DNA of 60,633 nucleotides from Pirellulales bacterium (GTDB lineage: Bacteria; Planctomycetota; Planctomycetia; Pirellulales; JADZDJ01): assembly GCA_035656635.1 (NCBI GenBank), contig DASRSD010000043.1, forward strand, positions 1 to 60,633. The letters are read 5' to 3'. Each line of letters opens with the position of its first letter. Position 1 is the first letter of the stretch. The position numbers and the translations under genes are program-made. The notes beneath the pieces were generated by a model, which ran no database searches, was not told the origin of the DNA, and saw nothing but the letters and a program-made list of their open reading frames with translations. Of this stretch, positions 43,379-51,269 are shown one piece after another.

Positions 43379-44728
43379 ATGACTGCCTATCGTGCTTGGA
43401 CTTCGTTGGTGGGCGTGCTGTGCTTGACGGGCACGGCAATGGCCCAAACCAACTACTTGGAAGCGAACGACCCGTATGGGGTGCGCTTAACCAAGCTGGA
43501 TTACTCCAGCCAGCCTTCTCCGGCTTACAGCTACAACGCCGGCGCACCGAGCCAACCAACAGTTGCCAATGCCAGCGTTCGGGCTCCGGATTCGGCGGCC
43601 GCTCCGCAATCGGCGCCTGCGACTGCGTCCAACAACGCTTACGACAATGCCTTGAACAACAGCGGCTGGGGCGGAGATTGCAATGAATGCAATATTCCTT
43701 TCTGCTGCTGCAACGATACACACTGGTTTGCCTATGCGGGCGGCTTGGTAATGGGTCGCTCCACGGCGAACCATTTTTATACGACGTTCGATCAAACCAA
43801 TCCGGCCAATCAAGTGCAGTATTTCCCCGGCGCCGATTGGGGCGGCGGAGTGGATACACGCATTGGTTACTGGTTCGGCTGCGGTAGCTGCGGAAATCCG
43901 TCCAGCTGCTGCAATTCTTGCGGACCATCCGGACGCTTTGGCGTAGAAGCCGACTACTGGGGCGTATGGGGCATGAACAACAGCGCCTCCATTACTGATG
44001 CCTCAGTCGGGCTCAACCAATTGGGCACCGTGCAGAATGATGGGTTTGTCGGATTCCTTGCTCCGGACGACGCCAGCGCATGGTTCGATAATGCCCATGC
44101 CGTGGTGTTGCGCCGTAGCGACGACGTGAACAACGTGGAAGTGAACTTCCTGTACATGCCGTGCTGCGATACGTGCAATCGCTTCCAGATGACCGCTTTG
44201 GCCGGCATCCGCTACTTCCGCTTCACTGACAACTTGGAATGGGATCAGTTTGCCGGCACCGGGCTTCCCGCTGGCGAACCCAATGAAGCGATTGTGAACG
44301 ATAATATCACGAACAACTTGATTGGCTTCCAGATTGGTGCGTACTTGAACTACCAGATTTGCAACCGGGTTGGCGTGTTCGCGATTCCTAAGATTGGCAT
44401 CTTTGGCAATCACATTACGGGTTTCAACTCGATGGCGCTTTCAGATGGCACGCAAGCCACGTTCGACAACAACGGCGATGCTTTGAACTTCCACAATTCG
44501 GCGAATGTGTTTTCAATGTTGGGTTCCATCGACGTTGGCGTGAACTGGGCTTTCAGCAACAATTGGAGCTTCATCGGCGGTTACCGGGTCGTGATGGTCA
44601 GCGGCGTGGCTTTGGCCGACAACCAGATTCCGCAGTTCTTTGCTGACGAAGCCGGCTGGAAAACCATCAAGTCCAACGGCGACCTGATTATGGATGGTGC
44701 GTTTGCAGGTATCCAGGCGCGGTTCTAG
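43379..44728 (+). CDS. BBP7-family outer-membrane beta-barrel protein
   Basis: 449 residues. A signal peptide (YRAWTSLVGVLCLTGTAMAQ) is followed by a Pro/Ala/Ser linker, a Cys-rich insert (CNECNIPFCCCN; CGSCGNPSSCCNSCGPSG) and alternating hydrophobic strands typical of BBP7 barrels: WFAYAGGLVMGRS, VDTRIGYWFG, RFGVEADYWGVWGM, NVEVNFLYMPCC, QMTALAGIRYFRFTDNLEW, SIDVGVNWAFSNNWSFIGGYRVVMVSGVALADNQ and a terminal Phe (IQARF). It would sit in the outer membrane, a family expanded in planctomycetes. The ATG lies 9-10 nt after GAGGGA. A strong terminator follows. Confidence 0.92.
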   Translation: MTAYRAWTSLVGVLCLTGTAMAQTNYLEANDPYGVRLTKLDYSSQPSPAYSYNAGAPSQPTVANASVRAPDSAAAPQSAPATASNNAYDNALNNSGWGGDCNECNIPFCCCNDTHWFAYAGGLVMGRSTANHFYTTFDQTNPANQVQYFPGADWGGGVDTRIGYWFGCGSCGNPSSCCNSCGPSGRFGVEADYWGVWGMNNSASITDASVGLNQLGTVQNDGFVGFLAPDDASAWFDNAHAVVLRRSDDVNNVEVNFLYMPCCDTCNRFQMTALAGIRYFRFTDNLEWDQFAGTGLPAGEPNEAIVNDNITNNLIGFQIGAYLNYQICNRVGVFAIPKIGIFGNHITGFNSMALSDGTQATFDNNGDALNFHNSANVFSMLGSIDVGVNWAFSNNWSFIGGYRVVMVSGVALADNQIPQFFADEAGWKTIKSNGDLIMDGAFAGIQARF

Positions 44729-44794
44729 TGGTAGGTTAAAACGTAGTCGGTAGGTGCTTGAGCGACAGCTTCGAGTAGATTTTGGATTGCCTTA

Positions 44795-44830
44795 CCTCGG
44801 CCGGAGATTGTTCCGGCCGAGGTTTTTTTT
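44795..44830 (+). terminator. Strong intrinsic terminator after BBP7
   Basis: CCTCGGCCGGA-GATTG-TTCCGGCCGAGG forms an 11-12 bp stem followed by TTTTTTTT. It lies about 65 bp downstream of the BBP7 stop on the plus strand. Confidence 0.95.
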
Positions 44831-44975
44831 ATGCGCTGAGAGGTAATGCTGATTCTACTTTATCCATTTTCACCAATTGCTTGACGTCCCGAATTACCCC
44901 GGTTAGAGTAACGGCACTGCTATTCGCTATTCCTCGCAATTTACGCACTTTAAATTGTTACTTCGAGGTTATGCC

Positions 44976-45755
44976 ATGAAGATCGCGCATTGGATTGTGT
45001 GTTTGACCTTCTCCGCGTTACTTACTGTTGGTTCTGCCGAGGCATATCAATTGCCGCCGCAGGGCCCGTCAAACCCGCCTGGAATGGGAAACTCGATGTC
45101 GGCCCCTACGGCAAGGCAGCCTTTAGCGGCTTCCGCTTCGCCAGCTGAAGCGTCGCCACAGACTACGGCATCGCCGGATTCGTGCTGTCCCGGCCCGCGC
45201 ATGGTGGAACGCACCATTTGCGTACCAACATTCGCGTATGAAAAACGAATGATACCGTGCGTCGAATATACCACAGAGCAGCGCCAACAGACGGTGACGG
45301 TGATGCGCCCTGTCCCGGAAACAAAGACGATCACTCGCCAGTATGTTGTGATGGTGCCGGAAACTCGCACACGAACCGAAACATATACGGTGTGCAAGCC
45401 GGTGCCGTGCGACAGTTGCAGCGGATGTGGATGCGGCGGTGGTAAGTACGTTCGAGAGACCAAACAGCGCGAAGTGGAATATACGGTGTGTGTGCCGCAG
45501 ACGAAGCAGTGCAGTTACAACGTCACCGTGTGCCATTATGCTCCTGAGCAGCGTAGTGTGACTGTTGATGTTTGTGTGCCGCATCCCGTGCAAAAGGAAG
45601 TGGAGGTTTGCGTGTGTCACATGGTAACCAAGAAAGTATTGGTTCCCGTGCCGACGTGCTGCTGTATGGCGTGTTGCGGTGGCCCTCCATGCGGTAGCGG
45701 AATGCCCTATTGCGGCTACGGTCCATCGTGGGGCAGCTGGAATTGTGGCTGGTAA
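44976..45755 (+). CDS. Cys-rich YTV-repeat secreted protein
   Basis: 259 residues from ATG 44976. A signal peptide (IAHWIVCLTFSALLTVGSAEAY) is followed by a short Pro/Ala-rich spacer. Then come repeated beta motifs with 'YTV/VTV' cores: QTVTVMRPVPETKTITRQYVV, TRTRTETYTVCKPVPC, REVEYTVCVPQTKQCSYNVTV, QRSVTVDVCVPHPVQKEVEV and VTKKVLVPVPTC. The end is very rich in Cys and Gly (CCCMACCGGPPCG). This matches the planctomycete YTV repeat family, whose high Cys content suggests disulfide-linked envelope proteins. It converges on flhB with only 21 bp between the stops. Confidence 0.9.
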   Translation: MKIAHWIVCLTFSALLTVGSAEAYQLPPQGPSNPPGMGNSMSAPTARQPLAASASPAEASPQTTASPDSCCPGPRMVERTICVPTFAYEKRMIPCVEYTTEQRQQTVTVMRPVPETKTITRQYVVMVPETRTRTETYTVCKPVPCDSCSGCGCGGGKYVRETKQREVEYTVCVPQTKQCSYNVTVCHYAPEQRSVTVDVCVPHPVQKEVEVCVCHMVTKKVLVPVPTCCCMACCGGPPCGSGMPYCGYGPSWGSWNCGW

Positions 45756-45776
45756 CCGGGGATGTTAGTAGGAACC

Positions 45777-46856
45777 TTACTTTGCACGGCCCGGCAGCGG
45801 CTTATTCTTTAGTTGGTACACATACGCCAGCAACTCGGCAACCGCAGCATACATTTTGTCGGGAATAGGGCGATTGATGTCGACTTCTTTGTAAAGCGAT
45901 TGAGCTAGCGGCTTACGCTCCAGCACCGGAATATCGTGTTCTAAAGCAAGGCGGCGGATCCTAGCGGCCACTACGCCGGCACCCTTCGCCAATACAATGG
46001 GCGCGTTCATCGTTGCAGCATCGTATTGAATGGCCACGGCTAACTCGGTCGGGTTTGTGATGACTACATCTGCTTTCGGAACCACCGCGGAAATCCGATG
46101 CAGCGCCAGCTGCCGCTGAACCTGCTTTCGACGAGCCACCACGTGCGGGTCGCCTTGCAGATTTTTCATTTCCTCTCGCAATTCCTGAGGGGTCATTCGC
46201 AAATCTTGCTCATATTTCCAGCGCTGATAGCCATAGTCGAGAATGGCCAATATGAGCAATGCCATTGCAATTTTCATGCTTGTCCAAATTACTATGTCGA
46301 AGACTAATGCCGCAATTTGCGGTATGTCTAGTGCAGCCACGCTTAGGATTTCGTCTCGCCGATGATACAGGCTCCAAAATGCCACGAGTGACACAACTGC
46401 CACTTTGAATAAGCCCATCGCCAGACGCACGGCGCTTGATAAAGAAAATAAGCGTTGAATGCCCGATAGCGGATTAATGCGCTCAAGATCAGGTGCAATT
46501 CGGTCAGGAGCCCATAACAAACCTGTTTGCAAAACATGAACTAACACTCCCGCCACGAACATCAACCCAAGCATAGGAGATAAGACTTGGATTAGCTCCA
46601 GTAGCACTGCATTGGCATGATTCAAGATGAAGCTGGAATCAACTTCAATCCAGCTTTCGCCTCCTAACTGATGTTGAGCCAGCCGGACAAAAAACTGTGC
46701 CAACCGCCCCCCCATGACCAGTACAATCCCCAGACCTGCAATTAGCAGCGCAGCAGAAGCCAAGTCGGGACTTTGAGCCACCTGCCCTTCCTCACGAGCT
46801 TGCTGCCGCCGATGCGGCGTGGCTTCTTGTGATTTATCGAACGCAGAGTCGGCCAT
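45777..46856 (-). CDS. flhB: Flagellar export switch protein FlhB
   Basis: Gate component of the flagellar type III export apparatus, which switches from hook to filament substrates after self-cleavage. It has 359 residues: the N-terminal KSQEATPHRRQQAREEGQVAQS, four membrane helices (for example LIAGLGIVLVMGG, LGLMFVAGVLVHVL, KVAVVSLVAFWSLY, IAMALLILAILDYGYQ), the linker KYEQDLRMTPQELREEMKNLQGDP and the cleavage site NPTE (~268-271), where most homologues have NPTH. Then come LAVAIQYD, ARRIRRLALEHDIPVLERKPLAQSLYKEV. It is the last gene of the operon, 96 bp after fliR. Confidence 0.95.
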   Translation of the reverse strand: MADSAFDKSQEATPHRRQQAREEGQVAQSPDLASAALLIAGLGIVLVMGGRLAQFFVRLAQHQLGGESWIEVDSSFILNHANAVLLELIQVLSPMLGLMFVAGVLVHVLQTGLLWAPDRIAPDLERINPLSGIQRLFSLSSAVRLAMGLFKVAVVSLVAFWSLYHRRDEILSVAALDIPQIAALVFDIVIWTSMKIAMALLILAILDYGYQRWKYEQDLRMTPQELREEMKNLQGDPHVVARRKQVQRQLALHRISAVVPKADVVITNPTELAVAIQYDAATMNAPIVLAKGAGVVAARIRRLALEHDIPVLERKPLAQSLYKEVDINRPIPDKMYAAVAELLAYVYQLKNKPLPGRAK

Positions 46857-46952
46857 CAGGAGAGCTCAAGGTTCGAGTTTGAGAGTGCGAGCTGCACGCA
46901 CGGCAGAAGTACAAACTGATGGAAGCCACAAAAATTGGAATATAACGAGAGA

Positions 46953-47735
46953 TCAAGCGACGGAGTGCAGTGATTCGACGATGGCTTGCACCGCAGGTTC
47001 AAGTTGTTCTTGGAATAACCAAGCGATCGCACCGATCGAAAGTACCAGCGTCGCAAAACTAACCACGGCATTTAGCCCAAAACCAATCGCTAGAATATTT
47101 AATTGGGGAAGAGTTCGGCTGATAAGTCCAAGCACAATCGTGGCCAACATTAGTGCCACAATGGCTGGGGCCGCACACCGCGTCGCCAACGAAAAGCTTT
47201 CTGCAAACAGTGTAACAATTAACGAACCCAGTGATGGCTGAAGGTTAGCATGTCCTAACGGCAGAAATGAGTAGGTATCTAATAATGCGCCCAGCAGGAG
47301 CCGATGTCCGCCAATGAGAACAAAGACCGCTATGGTCACCAGATTTAACATCGTCGCCATGACCGGTACTTCTGCGTCGATACCCGGATCGAAAACATCG
47401 GCCAGCGACATGCCGCTCATCTGGCTCATAATCTGTCCTGCCACCTGCACTCCGCTCATTAAAATCATCACGCCTATTCCCAACACCATTCCAATCAGCA
47501 ATTCTCCGCCGAGGGATAAGGTATAAGTAACCAAATTAGCCGGCATCGCCAACCGTGCTGTTATTTGCACCGGAGTAATGATCAGCGCCAAAGCAAATGC
47601 CAGAAAGGCGCGAACCTGTGTCGGGACAGTGTCCGAACCAAAAATCGGAGCCGTCATCACCAGTCCACTAACGCGTGCCAACACAAACGTGAAGATAACA
47701 AACGGCGTAGTGTAAAAATTAGATAGGGCATTCAT
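46953..47735 (-). CDS. fliR: Flagellar export gate protein FliR
   Basis: 260 residues from ATG 47735, which overlaps the fliQ stop by 4 bp (ATGA). There are about six membrane helices (FVIFTFVLARVSGLVMTAPIFG, VRAFLAFALALIITPV, LLIGMVLGIGVMILMSGVQVAGQIM, FDPGIDAEVPVMATMLNLVTIAVFVLIGG, PAIVALMLATIVLGLISRTLPQLNILAIGFGL, VVSFATLVLSIGAIAWLF). QMSGMSLADVFDP and RTLPQLNI are typical. A longer open frame extends to 47945 inside fliQ but is out of family. FliR completes the FliP5Q4R1 channel. Confidence 0.95.
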   Translation of the reverse strand: MNALSNFYTTPFVIFTFVLARVSGLVMTAPIFGSDTVPTQVRAFLAFALALIITPVQITARLAMPANLVTYTLSLGGELLIGMVLGIGVMILMSGVQVAGQIMSQMSGMSLADVFDPGIDAEVPVMATMLNLVTIAVFVLIGGHRLLLGALLDTYSFLPLGHANLQPSLGSLIVTLFAESFSLATRCAAPAIVALMLATIVLGLISRTLPQLNILAIGFGLNAVVSFATLVLSIGAIAWLFQEQLEPAVQAIVESLHSVA

Positions 47736-47998
47736 AGTGCGTGTGGAATGTTTTCGATTAGCTCCCGCGTATAATCGACCACCTGCATCATGAGCCACGG
47801 CAGGGTAACGCTGAGCACAAGAATCATCGCAAACAGCTTTGGAACAAAGGCCACCGTTTGTTCCTGAACTTGTGTCAGAGCTTGTACCAGTCCAATCAAC
47901 AAACCAACGACCATGCCTACAATCAGCACTGGCGCGCTGATCCACAGTGTTAACATCACTGCTTCACGGGCTAAATTAATTGCGTCTTGTGGGTCCAT
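47732..47998 (-). CDS. fliQ: Flagellar export gate protein FliQ
   Basis: 88 residues with two membrane hairpins (AVMLTLWISAPVLIVGMVVGLLIGLVQALTQVQEQTVAFVPK and FAMILVLSVTLPWLMMQVVDYTRELIENIP). The LTQVQEQT motif between them is the family signature. Length is normal. Its stop overlaps the fliR start. Confidence 0.96.
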   Translation of the reverse strand: MDPQDAINLAREAVMLTLWISAPVLIVGMVVGLLIGLVQALTQVQEQTVAFVPKLFAMILVLSVTLPWLMMQVVDYTRELIENIPHAL

Positions 47999-48042
47999 GC
48001 ACGTTCACTTCAGTTTACGATTGGCAAGTAATCTCACTAATT

Positions 48043-48870
48043 TTACGATTGAAAACTCTGCAGTAACATTCCGGCTGTCAAATGCCAACCATCGACAAGC
48101 ACGAATAGCAATAATTTGAACGGCGCCGAAATCAAAACCGGCGGTAACATTAACATACCCATTCCGATCGTCACACTTGCAATGACCAAGTCGAGAATCA
48201 CAAACGGTAGATAGATTTGAAAACCGATCAGAAAAGCAGTCTTCAACTCGCTGATCATGAAGGCCGGCAATAAAGCTGCCAAAGGCACATCATCAAAACT
48301 CTTTGGTTCTGGCGTGTTCGTGGGCAAATATTTGTAAAATAACCAGATGTCAGCGCTGTTGCCGCACCGCATAATCTGTCGGCTCATGAAATCACGGATC
48401 GGCTGCACGCCGCGCTGCCAGGCATCTTCCATGCCTAGCTCGTGTTTGGTGTATGGCAACACGCCTTGATCGTAAGTTTGTTTCCACACAGGCCACATGA
48501 TGATAAGCGTGAGAAACAGTGATGCGGCAGTCATTACTTGAGACGGCGGCAATTGCTGTGTGCCCAACGCTTGCCGCAACAGTCCCAGCACTACCAAAAT
48601 TCGCACAAAGCTGGTGGTCATTAACATGATGGCTGGCGCCAAGCTCAGCACAGTCATCAGCAACATCACCTGCAGCGTAGACGAGAGCCCCTCTGGGCTA
48701 GCCCACTTTTCTGGACCGCCGGAAAGTGGGGAAGGCAGGTCGATTTTGGCCGCGGAATTCGATTGATCAACGTTTTTGACAAAGCTCGGTTGTTCTTGGG
48801 CTATAGCAAATTGCGTACTGCAAACTGCACAGAAAATTCCAAGCAGCATTAGCGTGAGTTTTCTATACAT
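48043..48870 (-). CDS. fliP: Flagellar export gate protein FliP
   Basis: 275 residues with a cleavable-looking signal peptide ([21 protein letters not shown]), the first core helices [45 protein letters not shown], the periplasmic segment, [63 protein letters not shown] and the end. All FliP hallmarks are present, including the signal that is unusual for a membrane pore. Its first 8 bp overlap fliO. Confidence 0.96.
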   Translation of the reverse strand: MYRKLTLMLLGIFCAVCSTQFAIAQEQPSFVKNVDQSNSAAKIDLPSPLSGGPEKWASPEGLSSTLQVMLLMTVLSLAPAIMLMTTSFVRILVVLGLLRQALGTQQLPPSQVMTAASLFLTLIIMWPVWKQTYDQGVLPYTKHELGMEDAWQRGVQPIRDFMSRQIMRCGNSADIWLFYKYLPTNTPEPKSFDDVPLAALLPAFMISELKTAFLIGFQIYLPFVILDLVIASVTIGMGMLMLPPVLISAPFKLLLFVLVDGWHLTAGMLLQSFQS

Positions 48871-49681
48871 CCGTCACCTCTCCGACGATTGCCGATGCAC
48901 GTCGACTTGGCTGCCCGGAAAATTCGCGGTTACTGCTGGAAAGTGCTGATTGCGGTTTTTCGCGCCCAAGCTGGGCAAAAATTTGCTTGAACGCTACCGT
49001 AGCGCTGGATGTTTCCGTTTGTGCGCACAGACCGGCCAGTCGATCAATTTCTATAGGGTCAGTGATTTCGGCCAATGAGTCGACACCCGTGGGCGAAACA
49101 CATACAAGCAGCATTTTATTGCCGAAGCGCACTAAGTGCATTTGTTGCCGACCGGCAAGCGGAGTGCGGCCTAGAATTTCAACCGCGTCAGACGGCAATC
49201 TTCGGGTCGATGTTGGCAAGCTGCGGCGCATCAACCAAGCAAATCCTAAGAACAATCCTAGAACGACCGCCAAGCAGCCCACCACACTGACAATTGCTCC
49301 TAATGGACGTTGTCCCTTAACCGATCCTTCGCTCTTATCGCGCGGTGGAGTGGGCAATGGAATCGGTTTATCTTTGTCGGGAGCGGAAAAAGGAGCCGGT
49401 TCTATCTCAAGATGTGTCGCCGGATGAACCATTCCTGATGGCGGCGAAACTGCTTCGGTTGGAGGCAAAACGCCAATAGAATGCGTTGAATTCAATGGGC
49501 TCTTGAAATTAGCCGGATTCGGTGCGCCCGGATACTCATCAGCATATGCGGCGGAAGTTGCAAATCGGTTGATTAGCACTGTCACCAACAGCAGTGCGGC
49601 ACAACGTAGTGCAATGCGGGCCTTACAAGTCAACTTGTATCGCGAACGACGAGAAGATTCGATCCGACGAATGCAGCACAT
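48863..49681 (-). CDS. fliO: Flagellar biosynthesis protein FliO
   Basis: 272 residues. An N-terminal hydrophobic segment ([24 protein letters not shown]) is followed by a Pro/Ser-rich periplasmic region, a membrane helix ([30 protein letters not shown], ~126-155) and the cytoplasmic FliO domain ([45 protein letters not shown]). FliO assists FliP assembly. It is longer than E. coli FliO because of the N-terminal part. Confidence 0.88.
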   Translation of the reverse strand: MCCIRRIESSRRSRYKLTCKARIALRCAALLLVTVLINRFATSAAYADEYPGAPNPANFKSPLNSTHSIGVLPPTEAVSPPSGMVHPATHLEIEPAPFSAPDKDKPIPLPTPPRDKSEGSVKGQRPLGAIVSVVGCLAVVLGLFLGFAWLMRRSLPTSTRRLPSDAVEILGRTPLAGRQQMHLVRFGNKMLLVCVSPTGVDSLAEITDPIEIDRLAGLCAQTETSSATVAFKQIFAQLGREKPQSALSSSNREFSGQPSRRASAIVGEVTDV

Positions 49682-49763
49682 CCGTGTGCAACCTCAGCAA
49701 AAGATTCCAATAGCTACTTTTGAAATTTCAAATGCACGTCGCCGAATTATTCTAGGATTGCGC

Positions 49764-50366
49764 TCACGCCACGTGTGGCGCTGCTTCGGGAGCCATTAAC
49801 TCGGCAACACGGACACAAAAATTCTCGTTCAGAATCAACACCTCAGCACGTGCAATCAGACGACCATTAACAAAAATATCTACCGGGTCGCCTGCCAATT
49901 TATCCAATGTCACGACGGAGCCTTTGGCCAACTTGAGCACATCTTCCAAGTGCATATGAGTGCGGCCCAACTCGATGCGTAAGTCGAGCTCTACATCACG
50001 AATTAAATCGAGCGTAGCGGCATTGCCGGTATTCGCTCCAGCAGCAAAATCGGGCAATTTGAACGGCTTGACACCGGCGAGTGATTCGTTCGAGGCAGGC
50101 GGTGTATTAATAGAGGCAAGGGCTTGCTCGGCTTGGTTGAGCAAATAGTCAATATCACCCTGCGCAATGCCTGAACTCTTGGCAGTTGAAGGAGACGCCA
50201 CCCCGCCGCCCGAGCTGGCGGCCAGCGACGGAACTGCAGCATTAGAATCGTTCGGAGCCACGGAAGCTCCCGGAGACGACGGAGAGGCTTCGTCGCTTGC
50301 GCCCTGCGCTTGCTTCAAAAGCTGGTCGATTTCTTTTTGGCCGATTGGGGCCGTTTCATCAGCCAT
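49764..50366 (-). CDS. fliN: Flagellar switch protein FliN
   Basis: C-ring protein. Of 200 residues, the last ~80 are a SpoA domain: VELDLRIELGRTHMHLEDVLKLAKGSVVTLDKLAGDPVDIFVNGRLIARAEVLILNENFCVRVAELM. The first ~110 are a Ser/Ala/Pro-rich extension containing GQKEIDQLLKQAQ and QGDIDYLLNQAEQAL, two copies of an EIDQLLxQA-type helix similar to the one at the start of FliM (and FliN-Y proteins), which binds CheY-P. Together with the absence of fliM here, this suggests that FliN may carry a FliM-like signal-binding motif. Confidence 0.92.
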   Translation of the reverse strand: MADETAPIGQKEIDQLLKQAQGASDEASPSSPGASVAPNDSNAAVPSLAASSGGGVASPSTAKSSGIAQGDIDYLLNQAEQALASINTPPASNESLAGVKPFKLPDFAAGANTGNAATLDLIRDVELDLRIELGRTHMHLEDVLKLAKGSVVTLDKLAGDPVDIFVNGRLIARAEVLILNENFCVRVAELMAPEAAPHVA

Positions 50367-50460
50367 AGGAGTCCGTTCCTAGCGTGGCTTCTGAGTGGAG
50401 CGCAAGGCTACAAATTACCGGAATGAAAGAACAACACCGCAACCACAGGCCTAAATGCCA

Positions 50461-51066
50461 TCATTGTTCGACAATAACAAAGTCGCTGAAGATAACTTCC
50501 TTCAACAGGGGTTCGCCTAATAGGGCGTTGGTTTTCGCTAAAATCTGCCGTTTAAGCAACCCCAAACCAGGGTCGGCTAAATCGGTAATTTGAGCATTCC
50601 GCAGCGTGGTAATTACTTGGTCACGGAAGCGATGTTTATGTCCCTTCAGCAGCTTCTCCAACTTCGCTGCATCATCCTCTTCAATATCTTCTTTTTTTTC
50701 TGAAGCGGACTCGTTACTTGGGCCCATGACTGTGCCATAAAGGTGGAAATCGACCAGCAAATTGTTATTGGAGTTCGGATTAAAGACAGTCAGACTGAAT
50801 GCGCCGAGATCGATCTCAGTTTGTTCCCGCTCTGCCGAGGCGTGGTGCGCTGATTCAGGTGGAGTCGGCTCGGGTTTGGAGCTAGCACTGGCAGCACTTT
50901 CCCCCGAAGGCAGGTACATATAAACCACGAAGCATTGGACCAAAACGATCGCCAATAGAGCCCCGGCAATTTTCATCTTTTTCAGCCAAATGCCGCGGGG
51001 CTTCGGCGATGTTTCTTCAGAATCAGAAGATGGCGATGGCAATGACTCAGCTTGGACCATGGGCAA
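50461..51066 (-). CDS. fliL: Flagellar basal-body protein FliL
   Basis: 201 residues: a cytoplasmic lead, one membrane helix (KIAGALLAIVLVQCFVVYMYL, ~32-52), a Ser/Glu-rich spacer and the periplasmic FliL domain (EIDLGAFSLTVFNPNSNNNLLVDFHLYGTV, HRFRDQVITTLRNAQITDLADPGLGLLKRQILAKTNALLGEPLLKEVIFSDFVIVEQ). It supports stator function near the motor. A strongly acidic loop (KKEDIEEDDAAK) interrupts the domain. The 200-bp gap to flgE shows no gene and no clear promoter. Confidence 0.92.
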   Translation of the reverse strand: MPMVQAESLPSPSSDSEETSPKPRGIWLKKMKIAGALLAIVLVQCFVVYMYLPSGESAASASSKPEPTPPESAHHASAEREQTEIDLGAFSLTVFNPNSNNNLLVDFHLYGTVMGPSNESASEKKEDIEEDDAAKLEKLLKGHKHRFRDQVITTLRNAQITDLADPGLGLLKRQILAKTNALLGEPLLKEVIFSDFVIVEQ

Positions 51067-51269
51067 ACGCTTTCTAAACCACTGATCAACTCAGCATTGG
51101 GCGCGCGGAGGGAAACGAATCCGTCCACGATTATGGGAATAATCCCGTAGGAAACGTAGCTTTTAGCCAATCAATAGGCAAATTGGCGCAGCGCAGACGA
51201 TAAGAATCCTTCCGGTCGCAACGATTGTGACAAGTCGAAAGGCAAACTGCGACCAGCCGATGGCGAGCC

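Noticed and set aside
43072-43686. A 204-codon plus-strand frame before and into the BBP7 gene
   Set aside because: It overlaps the well-supported BBP7 start in another frame and has no family features.
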